Positions 11,741-24,000 of a stretch of DNA of 64,000 bases are shown here, one piece after another; position 1 is the first letter of the stretch; each line of letters starts with the position of its first letter. This DNA is from Luidia sarsii (Eukaryota; Echinodermata; Asteroidea; Paxillosida; Luidiidae), in assembly GCA_949987565.1 (NCBI GenBank), contig OX465104.1:13140300-13204299 (forward strand). Direction: 5' to 3'. A program made the translations under genes and the position numbers. The notes beneath the pieces were generated by a model. That model had not been told where the DNA came from. It saw only the letters and a list, made by a program, of their open reading frames with translations, and did not search any database.

Positions 11741-13558
11741 GAGAAAGAGGGAGGAGGATACCGAGGAAGTGGTTGTGCAGCGCCCTCAAGCGTCAGGTTG
11801 AGAAGGTCTGCTTCGTAAACAAAGTCAAACCTCACTTTTGTTTCATGCTTAGCAAAGAAAAATGCGATTCAATCCCAACTGACGTTGAATCATAGTGTGG
11901 TTCGTTATTCTGTTTACTCTTGGAAGACTTTTCCTGCTTAGCGGATTTTCACGCGTAAGCGGCTGTAAAACGTGAAAATCTACTATGCAGAAAAGTCTTC
12001 ATTGAGTAAGCAGTAACAATCTGCTAAGCAGGAATAACCTGTTAAGCAGGAAATGTCTTCCTTATGTACGCAGGAAAAATCTGCTTAGCAGAAAAAGTCT
12101 TCCTTCAGTTAGCATGATTACACACTGCGCATGCGATTTGATGTCCATTGCTTTAGACTTGTATTCCAGTCTTCTTTACTTAGCATGACACAAAAGTGAA
12201 GTTTGGTTTTGCAAGGGGATCCTTGCCCATGAGTGCAATACAAGTTGAGGGCATCAAGTGAAATATGGTTGGTCATCTTCACTTATACAAGGACGAATTT
12301 TCATGCTAGGCAGGTTTACTTGCTTAGGCGGCTTTGTGAAAATGTGCCCTGGCATAGCAACTTGCAGGTCAAAGCCAAAGTTCGAATCATAAAGCAGTCA
12401 AAGGGTTTGACTTCCAAAACAAAATACAGAATGAACTAAAAATCCCAAACAGATGGAAATAAATTCAGTAATTGAGAGATATAATTTTAATAATATTGCT
12501 TTCGAAGAGAAATAAAAATGGCATGAAAACAATATCACTCTAAAATCACAATGCAAAATAGTAATAATAATGTCTCGATCTTTAAGCTGCATTTTAAAAG
12601 AAATGATGCTTCCTACATTGGCTTGTTTTCAGTTATACAGGGGGAACGAGGAAGCGATCTGGTACACAAAATGGAAGACGGAACACAGGGTTGGGACACA
12701 GCGGATGGTATACAATGTATGCTGCAGACATCCTCAAAAAAAATATGAAATTAATATTTGACAGCCTCTAATACCAATTACCATACAGCTTTTTCGTTGT
12801 GTTAAGTCAAGATTAGTGTTAACTATAGAAATTCATCCCAACGATCACCGATTATGTAATGTCCTCTTAATATTACTGATCTCAACAACAAACATTTGCT
12901 TTTCATGTCTCGAATCTGCAACGTCACATTTCGTGTTCAAACTCAACTCGGATAAAAATCTCTTTTTTTTCCTTTTTTGACACACAAATCTTTAAAACAC
13001 ATAACAAACCAGTAATAGGAAGTGAGAGAAATAGCATTTTCTTACTTATTTAATTGAGAGCCCATCTTGCCTTTTGTTCTAGAAATCAAGTCATCAAATC
13101 TATAAATAAAAAAAAATAAAAAATTAAAAATAGATAAATTAACAGATACATTTCCTGGACTGCAGGTTACAGCTTTGATAAAATAGTGATAATATTATCA
13201 GCTTTGAGGAAATGGATCAGTCAAAATTGGAAGAAAAAGAAAGAAACTTTTCAATTGTAGATTTGAAGATAAGCGCTATACATGTAGTTAGTGGCATGAG
13301 CTGTCTGCAATAGGCTTTTACACATGACATAATTTTGCCAGAAAGCAAAGCAATTTATCAAACGATGGCAAATGCTTAGCTGCCCATACAAAGTGTAGCA
13401 CAGGAATTTCATGGATTTACAGGGGTGCGTTTTGGCGGTTATAACCAGGAACTGCTCAGTCCGTTCCTGTTTGGCTCGGAGTTGTGATCATAGTCACACT
13501 TCATCACCCAATGTGACTGTGACCCGACTAAAATACAGTCAAACCAACAGACTGATTG

Positions 13559-13764
13559 CTCGACCACTGTTTACATGCCATTATGTGACTTAGAGTGGGT
13601 AAATTTTCATCTCATTTGGCGCAGAGCAGCGATGGAAATGTACAAAGAGGTATGTGGACAATGTGAGTCTTCTTTGGTCATTTTAACTCCTGCTCTGCAC
13701 CAAATGAGATGAAAAAAATACCCACTATAAGTCACGTGATGGCATGTAAACATTGGTCTATTCT
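13559..13764. repeat. Inverted-repeat element (about 65-bp arms)
   Basis: The left arm (CCACTGTTTACATGCCAT, GTGACTTAGAGTGGGT, CATCTCATTTGG) is repeated inverted in the right arm (CCAAATGAGATG, ACCCACTATAAGTCAC, ATGGCATGTAAACATTGG) around a roughly 60-base centre. No protein is encoded. It fits a MITE. Confidence 0.7.
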
Positions 13765-14239
13765 CAGTGAGTCATATTCCTTGTTGACGTCACAATTTAC
13801 AACATGTAAGCCATTACATTTTGTGCTAACCTTATTGGCCAAAAACACCTTGTTTTCTTCTGTCAAAACCAGGTTTTTCTTTAGCCTATTCAATGAAGTA
13901 GGGCCCAGTTCACTGTTTGGAGGGTCAATTCACAAATTTCCCCAACAGCAAACAACCATTCCATTTCTAACCAAATGACAATCCTAACTCAAGGTTGTTA
14001 ATCAAATTACCTACATGTACATCCAATTTGTTAATTGGAAGAAAAAATCATATTACACCCAAAATAATGATAAATATACAAAAATATGGCATTTAGTTTG
14101 CTATGTACAGTTGCTTGTCTAATATACAAAAAAAAATATTTCATGAGGGTTAAGTTGTAACTAATATGCTGACTTTACTGTCCAAATGGTGAGCAATTAA
14201 TACAAATGGAGATGGGATTAACCAAAACACAAACTGATA

Positions 14240-14395
14240 TACAAAAATGTTGCAAACTGCTTACTGACTAAAATTACCAAAATGCAAATCTCAAAATTTA
14301 GTGGGCCTGACGTTTCGATCCTAGCAGGACCTTTCTCAAAGCCTTTGAGAAAGGTCCTGCTAGGATCAAAACGTCAGGCCCACTAAATTTTGACA
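14240..14395. repeat. Palindromic repeat, family C
   Basis: Starts with GTTGCAAACTGCTTACTG and ATTACCAAAATGCAAATC, then GGGCCTGACGTTTCGATC up to a centre at CTCAAAGCCTTTGAG, then the exact inverted copy. Arms of about 45 bases match almost perfectly, indicating a fairly recent copy. Confidence 0.8.
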
Positions 14396-14819
14396 AAACA
14401 CAAACTATGAATTTCCGCTTATATATTCTGTATGCAAAATCGAGCATTATAATTATACCAGTAACAATCAAAGTATCATTAAGCAAAACTATATGATGAA
14501 CTTTGGTCACTTTTCAGTTAAAATTCTACACAAGTTCTTCAGCTGATATCAAGGAAAGGGTTCTACTGGGTTCGGTGAAACTTATAAAGAACTAACTGAA
14601 TTCAAAGGACTGCCAGCGTCCACAGTGTCCCTTTGATGAAGCTGGTAGACTCTCCAACCACAACCACCCTCATCCAAAAGGAATTAATAGAATGTAAGAC
14701 TGAATGGTTTCTACTGAAATTGTCCAAGAAAGTACCGGTATGTCTTTTTTTTTTACATAAATTGTTCTGGTACACAATCCCTTAATACTATGCTGACATT
14801 AATAACAGTTTTCAAAATG

Positions 14820-15025
14820 CAGGGGTGTGATCCCAGGAGATATACGGCAGTTAATGGTTGAGTTGAGTTCTGACCCCAACCCCGGCAAAGACTAGTTGAC
14901 TATTAGGGAAGGACGGCATCTAAGGGCTGGATAGCTCAGATGGAAGAGCACTGGTACGTTAATCAAGAGGTCTCGGGTTCAAGTCCCAGTCCAGTCAAAC
15001 TTTCCTTTGCCAATTTTTTCAGAAT
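14820..15025 (+). repeat. SINE-like repeat with tRNA-type promoter boxes
   Basis: An A-box-like TAGCTCAGATGG (14931) and a B-box-like GGTTCAAGTCC lie about 40 bases apart in a tRNA-like block, followed by TTTGCCAATTTTTTC. About 100 bases before the tRNA-like part (GGGGTGTGATCCC through GGCATCTAAGG) are also shared with the copies at 61825-62018 and 59100-59300 (reverse), and in part 32845-33035. The tRNA part does not fold into a full cloverleaf with a sound anticodon stem, so this is not a working tRNA gene. Confidence 0.75.
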
Positions 15026-17981
15026 TCAAAATGGTAATAGAAGAATGATGCAAACTGCTTGCTCACTTAAAACAAAATGATGTACATCTTGGAAATTGAT
15101 AGGGCAGGGCCTGATGTTCCAAACCAAGCAGGACCTTTCTCAAAGGTCTTTGATTTCATCAAACCCATCGTACCTTGCGATCAATGGTAAGACGATGAGC
15201 GATGGACAAAAAAAAACCATTTCAACTTGCGATGGGTTATCGATTGTATGGCAGCGTCCAAATTTATTGGCTATGACTTGAAAATACACACAAGCCTATG
15301 GAAGTCGTAACAAAAGGCTGCATCCAGTTCCCATAGAGTTGCGTGTTACTTCCAGCCGCAGCCAATATATTCGGGCACTGCCATAACCCGGTAGTTGAGT
15401 TACGATGCATTGTGAGGCTTTGTGAATTCCATCCCTAGACACACTGTCTAGCTGCCCCTGCCCTATCAGACAACTAGCCTTGCCCCCCAAAATACATGCA
15501 CCACAAGAATAAAGAAGATAATTGTGGCAGCACTTCATTCTGAGGTGAAGATGAAATTGAGACAAGATGATAACTGGGTACTCGTCCAAAGTAAAACAAG
15601 CAAGAATCCTGGCAAACGGACAAACCAAGTAAATGCAAACATGATGCTTTCCACTTCAGTGCCTAAATTCCAGTCACACATGCAGGCAAGCAAAGCACTT
15701 GGCAGAAATCTGTCACAGGAATCTGTTTTTGGCACACAAAATAAATACCTATCAGTCGCCTTCAAAGAGGTCAAAGAACAGTCGGCATAGGACCTTGACA
15801 AGCTGAAAGGCAGCCTCCACAAAGCATGATCTCTTGAGTACAGTGGTAGGATTTACACACACAAGGGAATGTGATCCCTTGAGGTCTACAAGTACATAGA
15901 CAGCAGTTAATGGCAAAAATACTTCTGACTGGCACCCCTATGTTGATAATCCTTGCACTTTATCATATAGTGTTATGCTACAATGTTATAGCGCCCTCAG
16001 GTGACGGAGGCCTGACAGATTGTTCAACATGGCTGACGATGTGTAATCCAGTAATAAATACATAAACCATTCTGTAAGCCTTATATCCAAACTCATCCTT
16101 GCCATCCTGACTTAATAAAAAAAAAACAGCCCCCAATTCACATATCAGGGCTGGATAGCACAGGCAGTATTGCATTATGTTGAATCACGGGCTCAGTGTT
16201 CAAATCCAGGTGCCATAAAATTGTATCCACATTTTTAACCCTTTTCAGCCAGATGGCAATACTCCTGTCAGTGTCAAAACTTCTGAAGTATCAATAAAGG
16301 TCAGATAAGTCATATGAGAGATCCGCAGCTACTAACTGGTAACTTGGCTTTCAGCCACACTTGCTTATGACAGAATATGACATATGGTGTCACTGTGAAG
16401 TGCAACCTCCTACACTGTGAACCCACCCTACAAACCAATTGAATCTCGTCCAATGACCAACTTTCATTGACATAAACCAAAGTACTTTATCAAGGCTACC
16501 TGGTTTTATACGTGACTATAATAAGCAGAATATTATTTTTCTTTGTCAAGGTATCATGCCTGCACACATACCTAGTGGGTCATAGAGATAGTAATGTCTA
16601 GTACATGTACAAGGCCGATGAAAAAAAAAACCAATGCAGGTATATGAATATCAACAGACATAAAACAACTTTATAAAAAAACAAAACTAAATACATAACA
16701 TAATCTATATAAAAAATAAATTTCAAAGGCTTGTATACAGGCAATTATAGCTTCAAATGTGTGGATATGAAGGTGTGTGTCAAACACCAGAAGTACATTG
16801 ATTGTTAAATTCGATAAAGTGAAGATTTCGTTGGGACAATTGTTCACACTTCTCAGCTCTTCCCTCACAATTTAGTGCATAAGAGGGAATTTGAATCATA
16901 AAAGTAGTCACCAGCTTCCCACATTGACAGTGAGGTTTGGGGTACGGATTTCGCCTTCCAAGTTTGACAAAAGGTGACCCAGTTTGGCAGAAATTACTTG
17001 TACAGTGCTGACTACATACATTACATGCAAACAACACGATACACAATAATAGTCAACACTATCATCATGCATGTACATGGACAAAATATATAAAGCACCA
17101 TCAAGTTTATTGACTAAAAAATGGCTTTGCCACATTACACATGTACTTTTGAATCTGAGCCCTTGACACTGGATAAAAACCCAACTAGCTTCTCTGGTAA
17201 GACCCATGTTATTTATTAAGGGTTTGCCCTAAATGTACTTGTCATATACGGTAAGTAACACTGTATTGCTCCGCGCTTTGCTGCAGAGATAGAGGCAGCT
17301 CGGGTGGGACTTAACCACTGCACTATACCGAGCTGGTCAGGGACATGTGATGTATTCCAATATGTACAGCAGCGGTTACATCACTGCATGATAGGTATAC
17401 TGTAATATGAATGTTTGCATTACGGAGAATGAAATTCGATGAGGATGCATGCTAGTCCCCAAACTGACTGGGTATTAGTTAGACTAACGCTGGTTTCAAT
17501 AAACAAGTTGAACTGACTCATTATTTTTTTTAAATTGAGTCCCCTCTCTATTTCATGCAGATCCCAGGGTGGTAAAAATCTCTACAGAAATCCTTGCAAA
17601 GAGAATCTTGGGCATGGTCCAAGGTAAAGAGAATGGTAATTAAATGTAAGGTAAGTGGCCTGATAAATACATGTATACTGTACATAATAGGCATACTGAT
17701 ATGGACTCGGCCAAAAGAAATTATCACACAATTGCTGAACGCATAATGACTCGACACAATCAGCATGCACATCTACCCCCGGTAAGTTCCAGCATCTAAG
17801 GCAGGTATTCTGAGCTTGTTCCACAAGACAATCTGACAATTATATGATGTCACCTCTGAAACGATCCAAGGCTAGGGTATGGTAAGTGTGCTGTGCTGTT
17901 TGAAAAGCCAGCTTGTGGTTTTGAGCTTTTGGTCGGGGTCGGTTTCCGTCGCAGCGGGCAGCGACGTCAATTATCTCTGGG

Positions 17982-18046
17982 CTATTTGCCGAGTAAAGCC
18001 TTCTTCTTCTTGGTTTTCTTCTTGTCCGTACATTTTTTGTCTAAAC
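17982..18046 (-). CDS. MICALL: MICALL exon 10 (basic C-terminal tail)
   Basis: 65 bases beginning after a very strong acceptor (CTCAACTCTCCCCCTAG preceded by a long T tract) and ending in a TAG stop at 17984-17982. In the phase left by exon 9 it reads [20 protein letters not shown], a lysine-rich tail like the one after the bMERB domain in MICALL1. Support is the acceptor, the matching phase and the composition; no transcript evidence is available. Confidence 0.55.
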
Positions 18047-21000
18047 CTAGGGGGAGAGTTGAGAAGGAAAAAAAACAACAGCAACACACACATGAATGAG
18101 GGACAGAGAGAGACATCTTTGCATGAGAAATGCATCTTACTTTTGTTTTGTAATGACAAGGTCAAATTAAAATGTTAAATAATAAACAAAGTTCGACAAC
18201 CAGTGTGAAAGCAGCAGTAACTAGTGCTGTGTCAAGGGTCAGTGTGGTGCATTATGCATGAGGTGAACATGAATAATGAATGATATCATCACCGCTGTCA
18301 TCAACTGCTGAATGGATTACGTCATGTGTGCTGCAGACATGGCATTGACACGGTGACAATATTAGTGATGAAACAAAAAGGGGGAAAAAATCATAAACAG
18401 AAACCTGACTATGATTTGAAGATGTGATGAAGAATGAGTCATTCATTTGCATTTTCCTGTAAGTAACACATAGAACTATTTCCTAAGAATATCTTGAGCA
18501 CTCATGTAATTATTTTTGTTTGAGAAAAACCAGTGTTTAGATACAGCAGTTAATTTCATAATCATGTGAGGGTATGTATTTCTCCCAAAGTGTTTCTACA
18601 TTACTGGATCTTTTTAGATATTTGATGTATTTCACAGGGAGAAAGGTACCTAACCATTGTCTAGAGCAAGGCCTTTAGGTTTGGTTGTGCTACAGTACAT
18701 GTAGTTCAATTTCTGCATCTGACTGCCACCCCGTCCCAACAAAGAGAGTTGACAATTTGGGAACTCGCGGGGAGAAGGGTACCTGTCCATTTCCAAGAGC
18801 AAGGTCTTTAGGTTTCGTTGGGCTAGTTCAATTGGTTTCATCTGACTGGCAACCTGCAATTTAGGAAGGCTCCCACTATTAAAGGCCTGGCTAGCTCAGG
18901 TGGTAGATCACTGGTATATCAAGTTAGAGGACGAGGTTCAGATCCTGGTCCAGTCCCATTGCCTTGCTCTCTGGTCAATTGCAGCTGACCCAAACTTTAT
19001 CACATCTTCAAATTTTCCAAACTGCTCTAGGTTTGGCTGACAAAAATCAATTGAATCTATGGTCTTGAAAAAAGGCAGAGAAAACCTTGTCTGGACCAGG
19101 CCTTGAGCCCAAGACCTCTGCTTTTTGTGTACAAGCATTGTTACGTAAAACCAGAGGTTTTGGTTAAAGTCTCTCGGTCCAGTCATTGTTTTCTTTGCCA
19201 TTTTTGCAGAATTTTTTCAAAAATTCCCGGCGGGTTTATCCTTTATTTGTCTAAATCCATAATCTGGTCAATATAAGCCCAAAGTAATAGAGCTGTTTGA
19301 CCACAGATATTTCAATGAGGTTTTGCCCTTGCTAGGCATGATGAGTATTCAGTTCTATGCCCAGTGCCTGATAAAAATATTTCAGGCAGCTCAGGCAAAG
19401 GCAAAACCTCATTGAATGACCATGAATTACATTCTCCTAGCCGCAAACATCATGTTATATCTATGACACAGATATTTCCAAAACACTGGCTTTCTTTGTA
19501 AAAAAAACAAAAACAAAATCCAAGCCAAGGTTTTATGCCAGATCTGTGTTAAGAAACAACAATGTTTAAGGGGTTAGGAAAGCTGCTTAATCTTTCAGGC
19601 CAAACAAAATGAAAGGCTGGCTTTTGAAGTAAAAATTACAAGTGAGTCCTCAAAATTCTTTGTCCCCCTTTGTCTTCACGAACAAGTACCAAAATCTTTG
19701 TGGCAAACAGCTCCATGAATATGACCCCCCCCCTCCCTTTTTGGTGACAGCAAAATTTGTCATACACTCAAAACAACTCAAAGAAGAACATTACTATGTG
19801 GAAACGAAATTCGCAAACAGAAAATCATGATTTTCCAACTCAAGAGGATGAATCTAAATCTTCTTCATCTGCATCCACAAAACTGTGGGTACATTTACCT
19901 GTTGAGTCTATTGGTTCGCAACATATAAAGTCTGTCAACTGCTAGGGTAACAAACAAACACAAAAACGGGGATAACAGAGTGATGTTAAAAGTGACCCTG
20001 CCCTAATTCCACAGAGTTGGTCGGGATATCTGCTTAGCCTAAAAAAAAAAATGGGTTACCAACCAAAATGGCTGTGCTTGAAGTATGCCTGGTTGGTACT
20101 CAGCTGGGTTTTTTGAGGGGGGCTACCGGCTAAGTGTGAAAACCTGCTAAGCGAGTATTCAACTCTGTGAAATTAGGACACACATAAGACATTATAAACT
20201 CTGAGGCCAGTTTTGCAGAACTGCTTAGCGCAGAAGATTGCTTGGCACCAAATCGCGGTTACCAATTGAACCAAAGCAGCTGCATAATGGTGAGCACACT
20301 GGTATCCTGGTCATTTTTCTGCTAAGCATGCTCACCATATAAGCAGTTCTGTGAAACTGGGGTCTCAACCACGTAAATGTAAGACAATTACATAGGGTAC
20401 AAGTACAACAACAAAGAGTTGTTTTGTTAATACACAAAGTGCTTATTCTGCCCACAAGGGCTGATGCCAGAGTGAAGTCAATCGGAATTGTTCAATATCT
20501 TCAAATGGTTAATTTCAAAACTGGATAAACAATTATTGTCACCAGAATCATAAAGATACATGTACAAATATCCAACATGCAAAACTGTTGCTACTTTGTG
20601 ATTAAGATGGCAATATGATTACAAAAAACAAACAAAAACTATTCGTTTTCAACCAAATCAATCAGTCATCCTTTTTCCTTTCAACCCAATTCCTGATGTG
20701 CGTACATGGATTTTTCTGTGGATATATTTTTTAAAGTTTTGTACTTAGATATTTTTGTACTAGATATTGGACAGTGTAAGGGCCTAGCATTGGATCCATG
20801 CAGTACCTTTCGGGAGAAGTTAGGGTTAGAGAAAGGTACTGCCCAGGGAAAAACATCACACCAATACTTGTTTAGTATGATTCGTAGATTTCTGGTCCAT
20901 AAAGGCAGTCAAGTTAGCAAACACTTTGTGTTTAACCGTGAATCATTATAATTAATTGAGGGTTTGCCCTGCCGGACGTGATAAGCACTGAGTGCCCAGT

Positions 21001-24000
21001 GCTTTGTTCGATCCCTGATGAAAAAAAATTCTCAAAGCTCAGGCGGGATTCGAACCGGCGACTCCCACCTTCTAGTGCAGATGTCTTAACCACTTGACCA
21101 TCGAGCTGGTTGAGGTCGTGTGGCGGATTCGAGTCTTGTATAGCGACGGGTAGCGCATTACATCATGATATAAGACGTCTGCACTAGAAAACAGGAGTCG
21201 CGGGTTCGAATCCTGCCCGAGCTGCCTGAAATTCCATTCATCAGGCATCGGGCAAAGCACTGAGCACTCAGTGCTTATCACGTCCAGCAGGGCAAACCCT
21301 CACTGAATTACATCCTCCTCGACGCAAACATCACGTTATATCTGTGAAGGATTATTTGGCAGAAAAAGTAGAGCGGCCAAACAGACATGTAAAGAAGCGT
21401 GGGTAAGAGCATGCAAAGAAGACAGTACAGTCAGACAGTCACTGCATCATGCTTCTAGAAGCCAATCTGAAAACTACAGTAGTTGGAATTCCTTAGAGGG
21501 GGGGGGGTGGAGATTTTGCAAAACACAGCAACGTGGTAACGAATTAACACCCATGCACTGAATAAGGAAAGAAATTTGCTCCGGACGGAAGTCAAACCTT
21601 TTTTAGACGTTCCTTTTTCCTTTTGGGGTACTGGGGGGTGGGGTGGATTCAACCATTAAAGAATATTACATTTTTGTTTCCACCAATGAACTACAAGCTG
21701 CCTGCTTGTCTTGTAGAATAAATATTTAGAATGGAAAGACCAAGCGCAGGATATAAACGATGATTTCTATCAAATAGGACAGTGAATCACGATGCATGAG
21801 AAAGTTATGTACATTCATATGCAGACTATTGATGATGGGAATGCGTTTCTTTGGCTGCAGTGCCCAAAATCTCGGTACTTTGCCGATAAGCCCTTTACAC
21901 AATGTATGTGGGTAGGGCATTAGGCTAAGGCCGGTCTGGTGTCCAATATCATCTATGCACGTACATATGCAACATAAGCATGACAATCATAGGTGCACTG
22001 ACTGACAGCCACGGACAATCCATTGGACTGCAGGCCCTCTTGTCAAATATGCTCAAGCACATGCGTTACTCCCTTGGGGAGGGGGAGAGGTGATCCTAGA
22101 CACGTAAACAGCGCCCTCTACGGGATGTGCACAGGGCCAGTATGGGCACAGCCCACTGAGGGTGTGTATTCTCCCGAATGTGTTCCTAATGCCTACACCT
22201 CAGCATAGCAATGAACCTGAGGATTAGGAGGAGGAAACGGTGGATGGACTGTGTAAAGTTTAATCAGACCTTCCAAATGGTGACACATACACTTTGTGGG
22301 GGAAAGTGTACAGGGGTGGACGTTGAACTATTGTGCAAATTAAAACTACCTGCAAGGTGTAGTGAATAATGAGTGCACGTGGAGAGTTATCCTGAAAATT
22401 GTACCTTCCTAGATCAACATTAATATTAAGACACAAAGCCTTATGCACAATCTGTGCTTACATGACCTGGATCCCCACCAATTGTTTATCTATCCTTGTT
22501 GAGAAGAGAGGGAGAAAAAGGAAGAGAAAGGCAGAGAAAAAGAGACAGAGAGAGAAAAAGACAGAGAGAGAAAGAGACAGAAAGAGAGAGAGAAAGAGAC
22601 AGAAACAGAGAAAGAGAGACAGAGAAAAAGAGAGATGGACAGAGAGAGATGGAGAGAAATGGAGAGAGAAAGAGAAAGAAATAGAGAGAGAAAGAGAGAG
22701 AGAGATGGAGAGAAAGATAGAGAGAGATGGAGAGCAAGAGAGATAAAGAAAGAGACAGAAACAGAGAAAGAGAGACAGAGAAAAAGAGAGAGGGACAGAG
22801 AGAGATGGAGAGAAATGGAGAGAGAAAGAGAACAAAATAGAGAGAGAAAGAGAGAGAGAGATGGAGAGAAAGAGAGTGAGAGATGGAGAGAAAGAGAGAG
22901 ATGGAGAGAAAAAGAGTGAGATGAAGAGAAAGAGAGAGATGGAGAGAAAGAGAGTGAGAGATGGAGAGAAAGAGAGATGAAGAGAAAGTGAGAGAAAGAG
23001 AGAGAGATGGAGAGAAAGAGAGTGAGAGATGGAGAGAAAGAGAGATGAAGAGAGAGTGAGAGAAAGAGAGAGAGATGGAGAGAGGGGGAGCTAATGAGAG
23101 GGAGAAAGAGAAAGAGAGAGACAGACAGAGATGGAGAGAGACTTAATGCCTACCACTCTGTTCCATCATGTTCTGGATGTCCTCGTCCTCGGCCTCCTCC
23201 CTCTTGCGGTCGTCCTCCAGTCGCTCCACCACCTGGCTGCGCTTGGTGACCGCCTCCACCAGCATCTCCAGCAGCCTCTCCTCCCTCTCCACGTCGGCGT
23301 CCGTCTTCTGGTGCTCGTGCTTGTGCATCAGGCAGCGCAGCTCGTACTCAATCTCTGCCTGCTGCAGCTCCAAGTCCTGCATCTGAGCCCTGGCCAAACA
23401 AACAAACAAACACCATGAAGGTTAAGGTAAGGGCCGTCCCATGCTATCATTATGGCATAGGTGATGTGCCCCATTAGTGCATTTACAAGGCCAGAGCATG
23501 ACGAGTTAGGGAAGGCAGTTCCTTTGAGGGTAAAGGTACATACTGCTCCATGCTATCATTACGGCATAGGTGATGTGCCCCATTAGTGCATTTACAAGGC
23601 CAGAGCATGATGAGTTAGGGTAGACAGTTCCTTTGAGGGTAAAGGTACATACTGCCCATGCTATCATTATGACATAGGTGATGTGCCCCACTAGTGCATT
23701 TACAAGGCCAGAGCATGATGAGTTAGGGAAGGCAGTTCCTTTGAGGGTAAAGGTACATACTGCTCCATGCTATCATTATGACATAGGTGATGTGCCCCAT
23801 TAGTGCATTTACAAGGCCAGATCATGATGAGTTAGGGAAGGCAGTTCCTTTGAGGGTAAAGGTACATACTGCCCATGCTATCATTATGACATAGGTGATG
23901 TGCCCCACTAGTGCATTTACAAGGCCAGAGCATGATGAGTTAGGGAAAGCAGTTCCTTTGAGGGTAAAGGTACATACTGCTCCATGCTATCATTATGACA

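Larger units (their letters stand above)
5639..17981. other. Long stretch with no supportable protein gene
   Basis: No exon chain or recognisable protein domain was found here on either strand apart from the decayed LINE at 10095-10655. The stretch holds dense TACATG repeats (5930-7400), the inverted-repeat composite at 8715-9955, palindromic family copies at 10660-10805 and 14240-14395, a long hairpin element at 13559-13764, and a SINE-like repeat at 14820-15025. It may contain upstream non-coding exons of the cold-shock gene (see 11665-11740) and the 3' UTR of the MICAL-like gene at its right end. Confidence 0.5.
18047..22490. other. Intron (or 3' flank) of MICALL with dispersed repeats
   Basis: No further exon could be supported. 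It contains a SINE-like copy (18865-18975), a short foldback (19305-19425), GCTTAGC hairpins (20000-20178 and 20202-20368) and a long foldback (20952-21312). If MICALL ends at 23143 this would be downstream flank instead of intron. Confidence 0.5.

Noticed and set aside
14924..14998. Possible tRNA gene (A and B boxes)
   Set aside because: The anticodon and acceptor stems do not pair well, and several dispersed copies with the same extra flanks exist, so it is a SINE-type repeat.
15524..15790. An 88-codon plus-strand frame with KMKLRQDDNWVLVQSKTS
   Set aside because: No recognisable domain, no flanking exon chain and it lies among repeats; probably chance.
22399..22919. Arg/Glu-rich and Ser/Leu-rich frames in both strands
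   Set aside because: Products of the GA/CT repeat tract, with no start context or conserved sequence.
23143..23153. TAA at 23145-23143 as the certain end of MICALL
   Set aside because: Reading only three codons past a donor-like GTAGGC is typical of running into an intron, and a phase-matched basic exon exists downstream. Kept as an alternative only.
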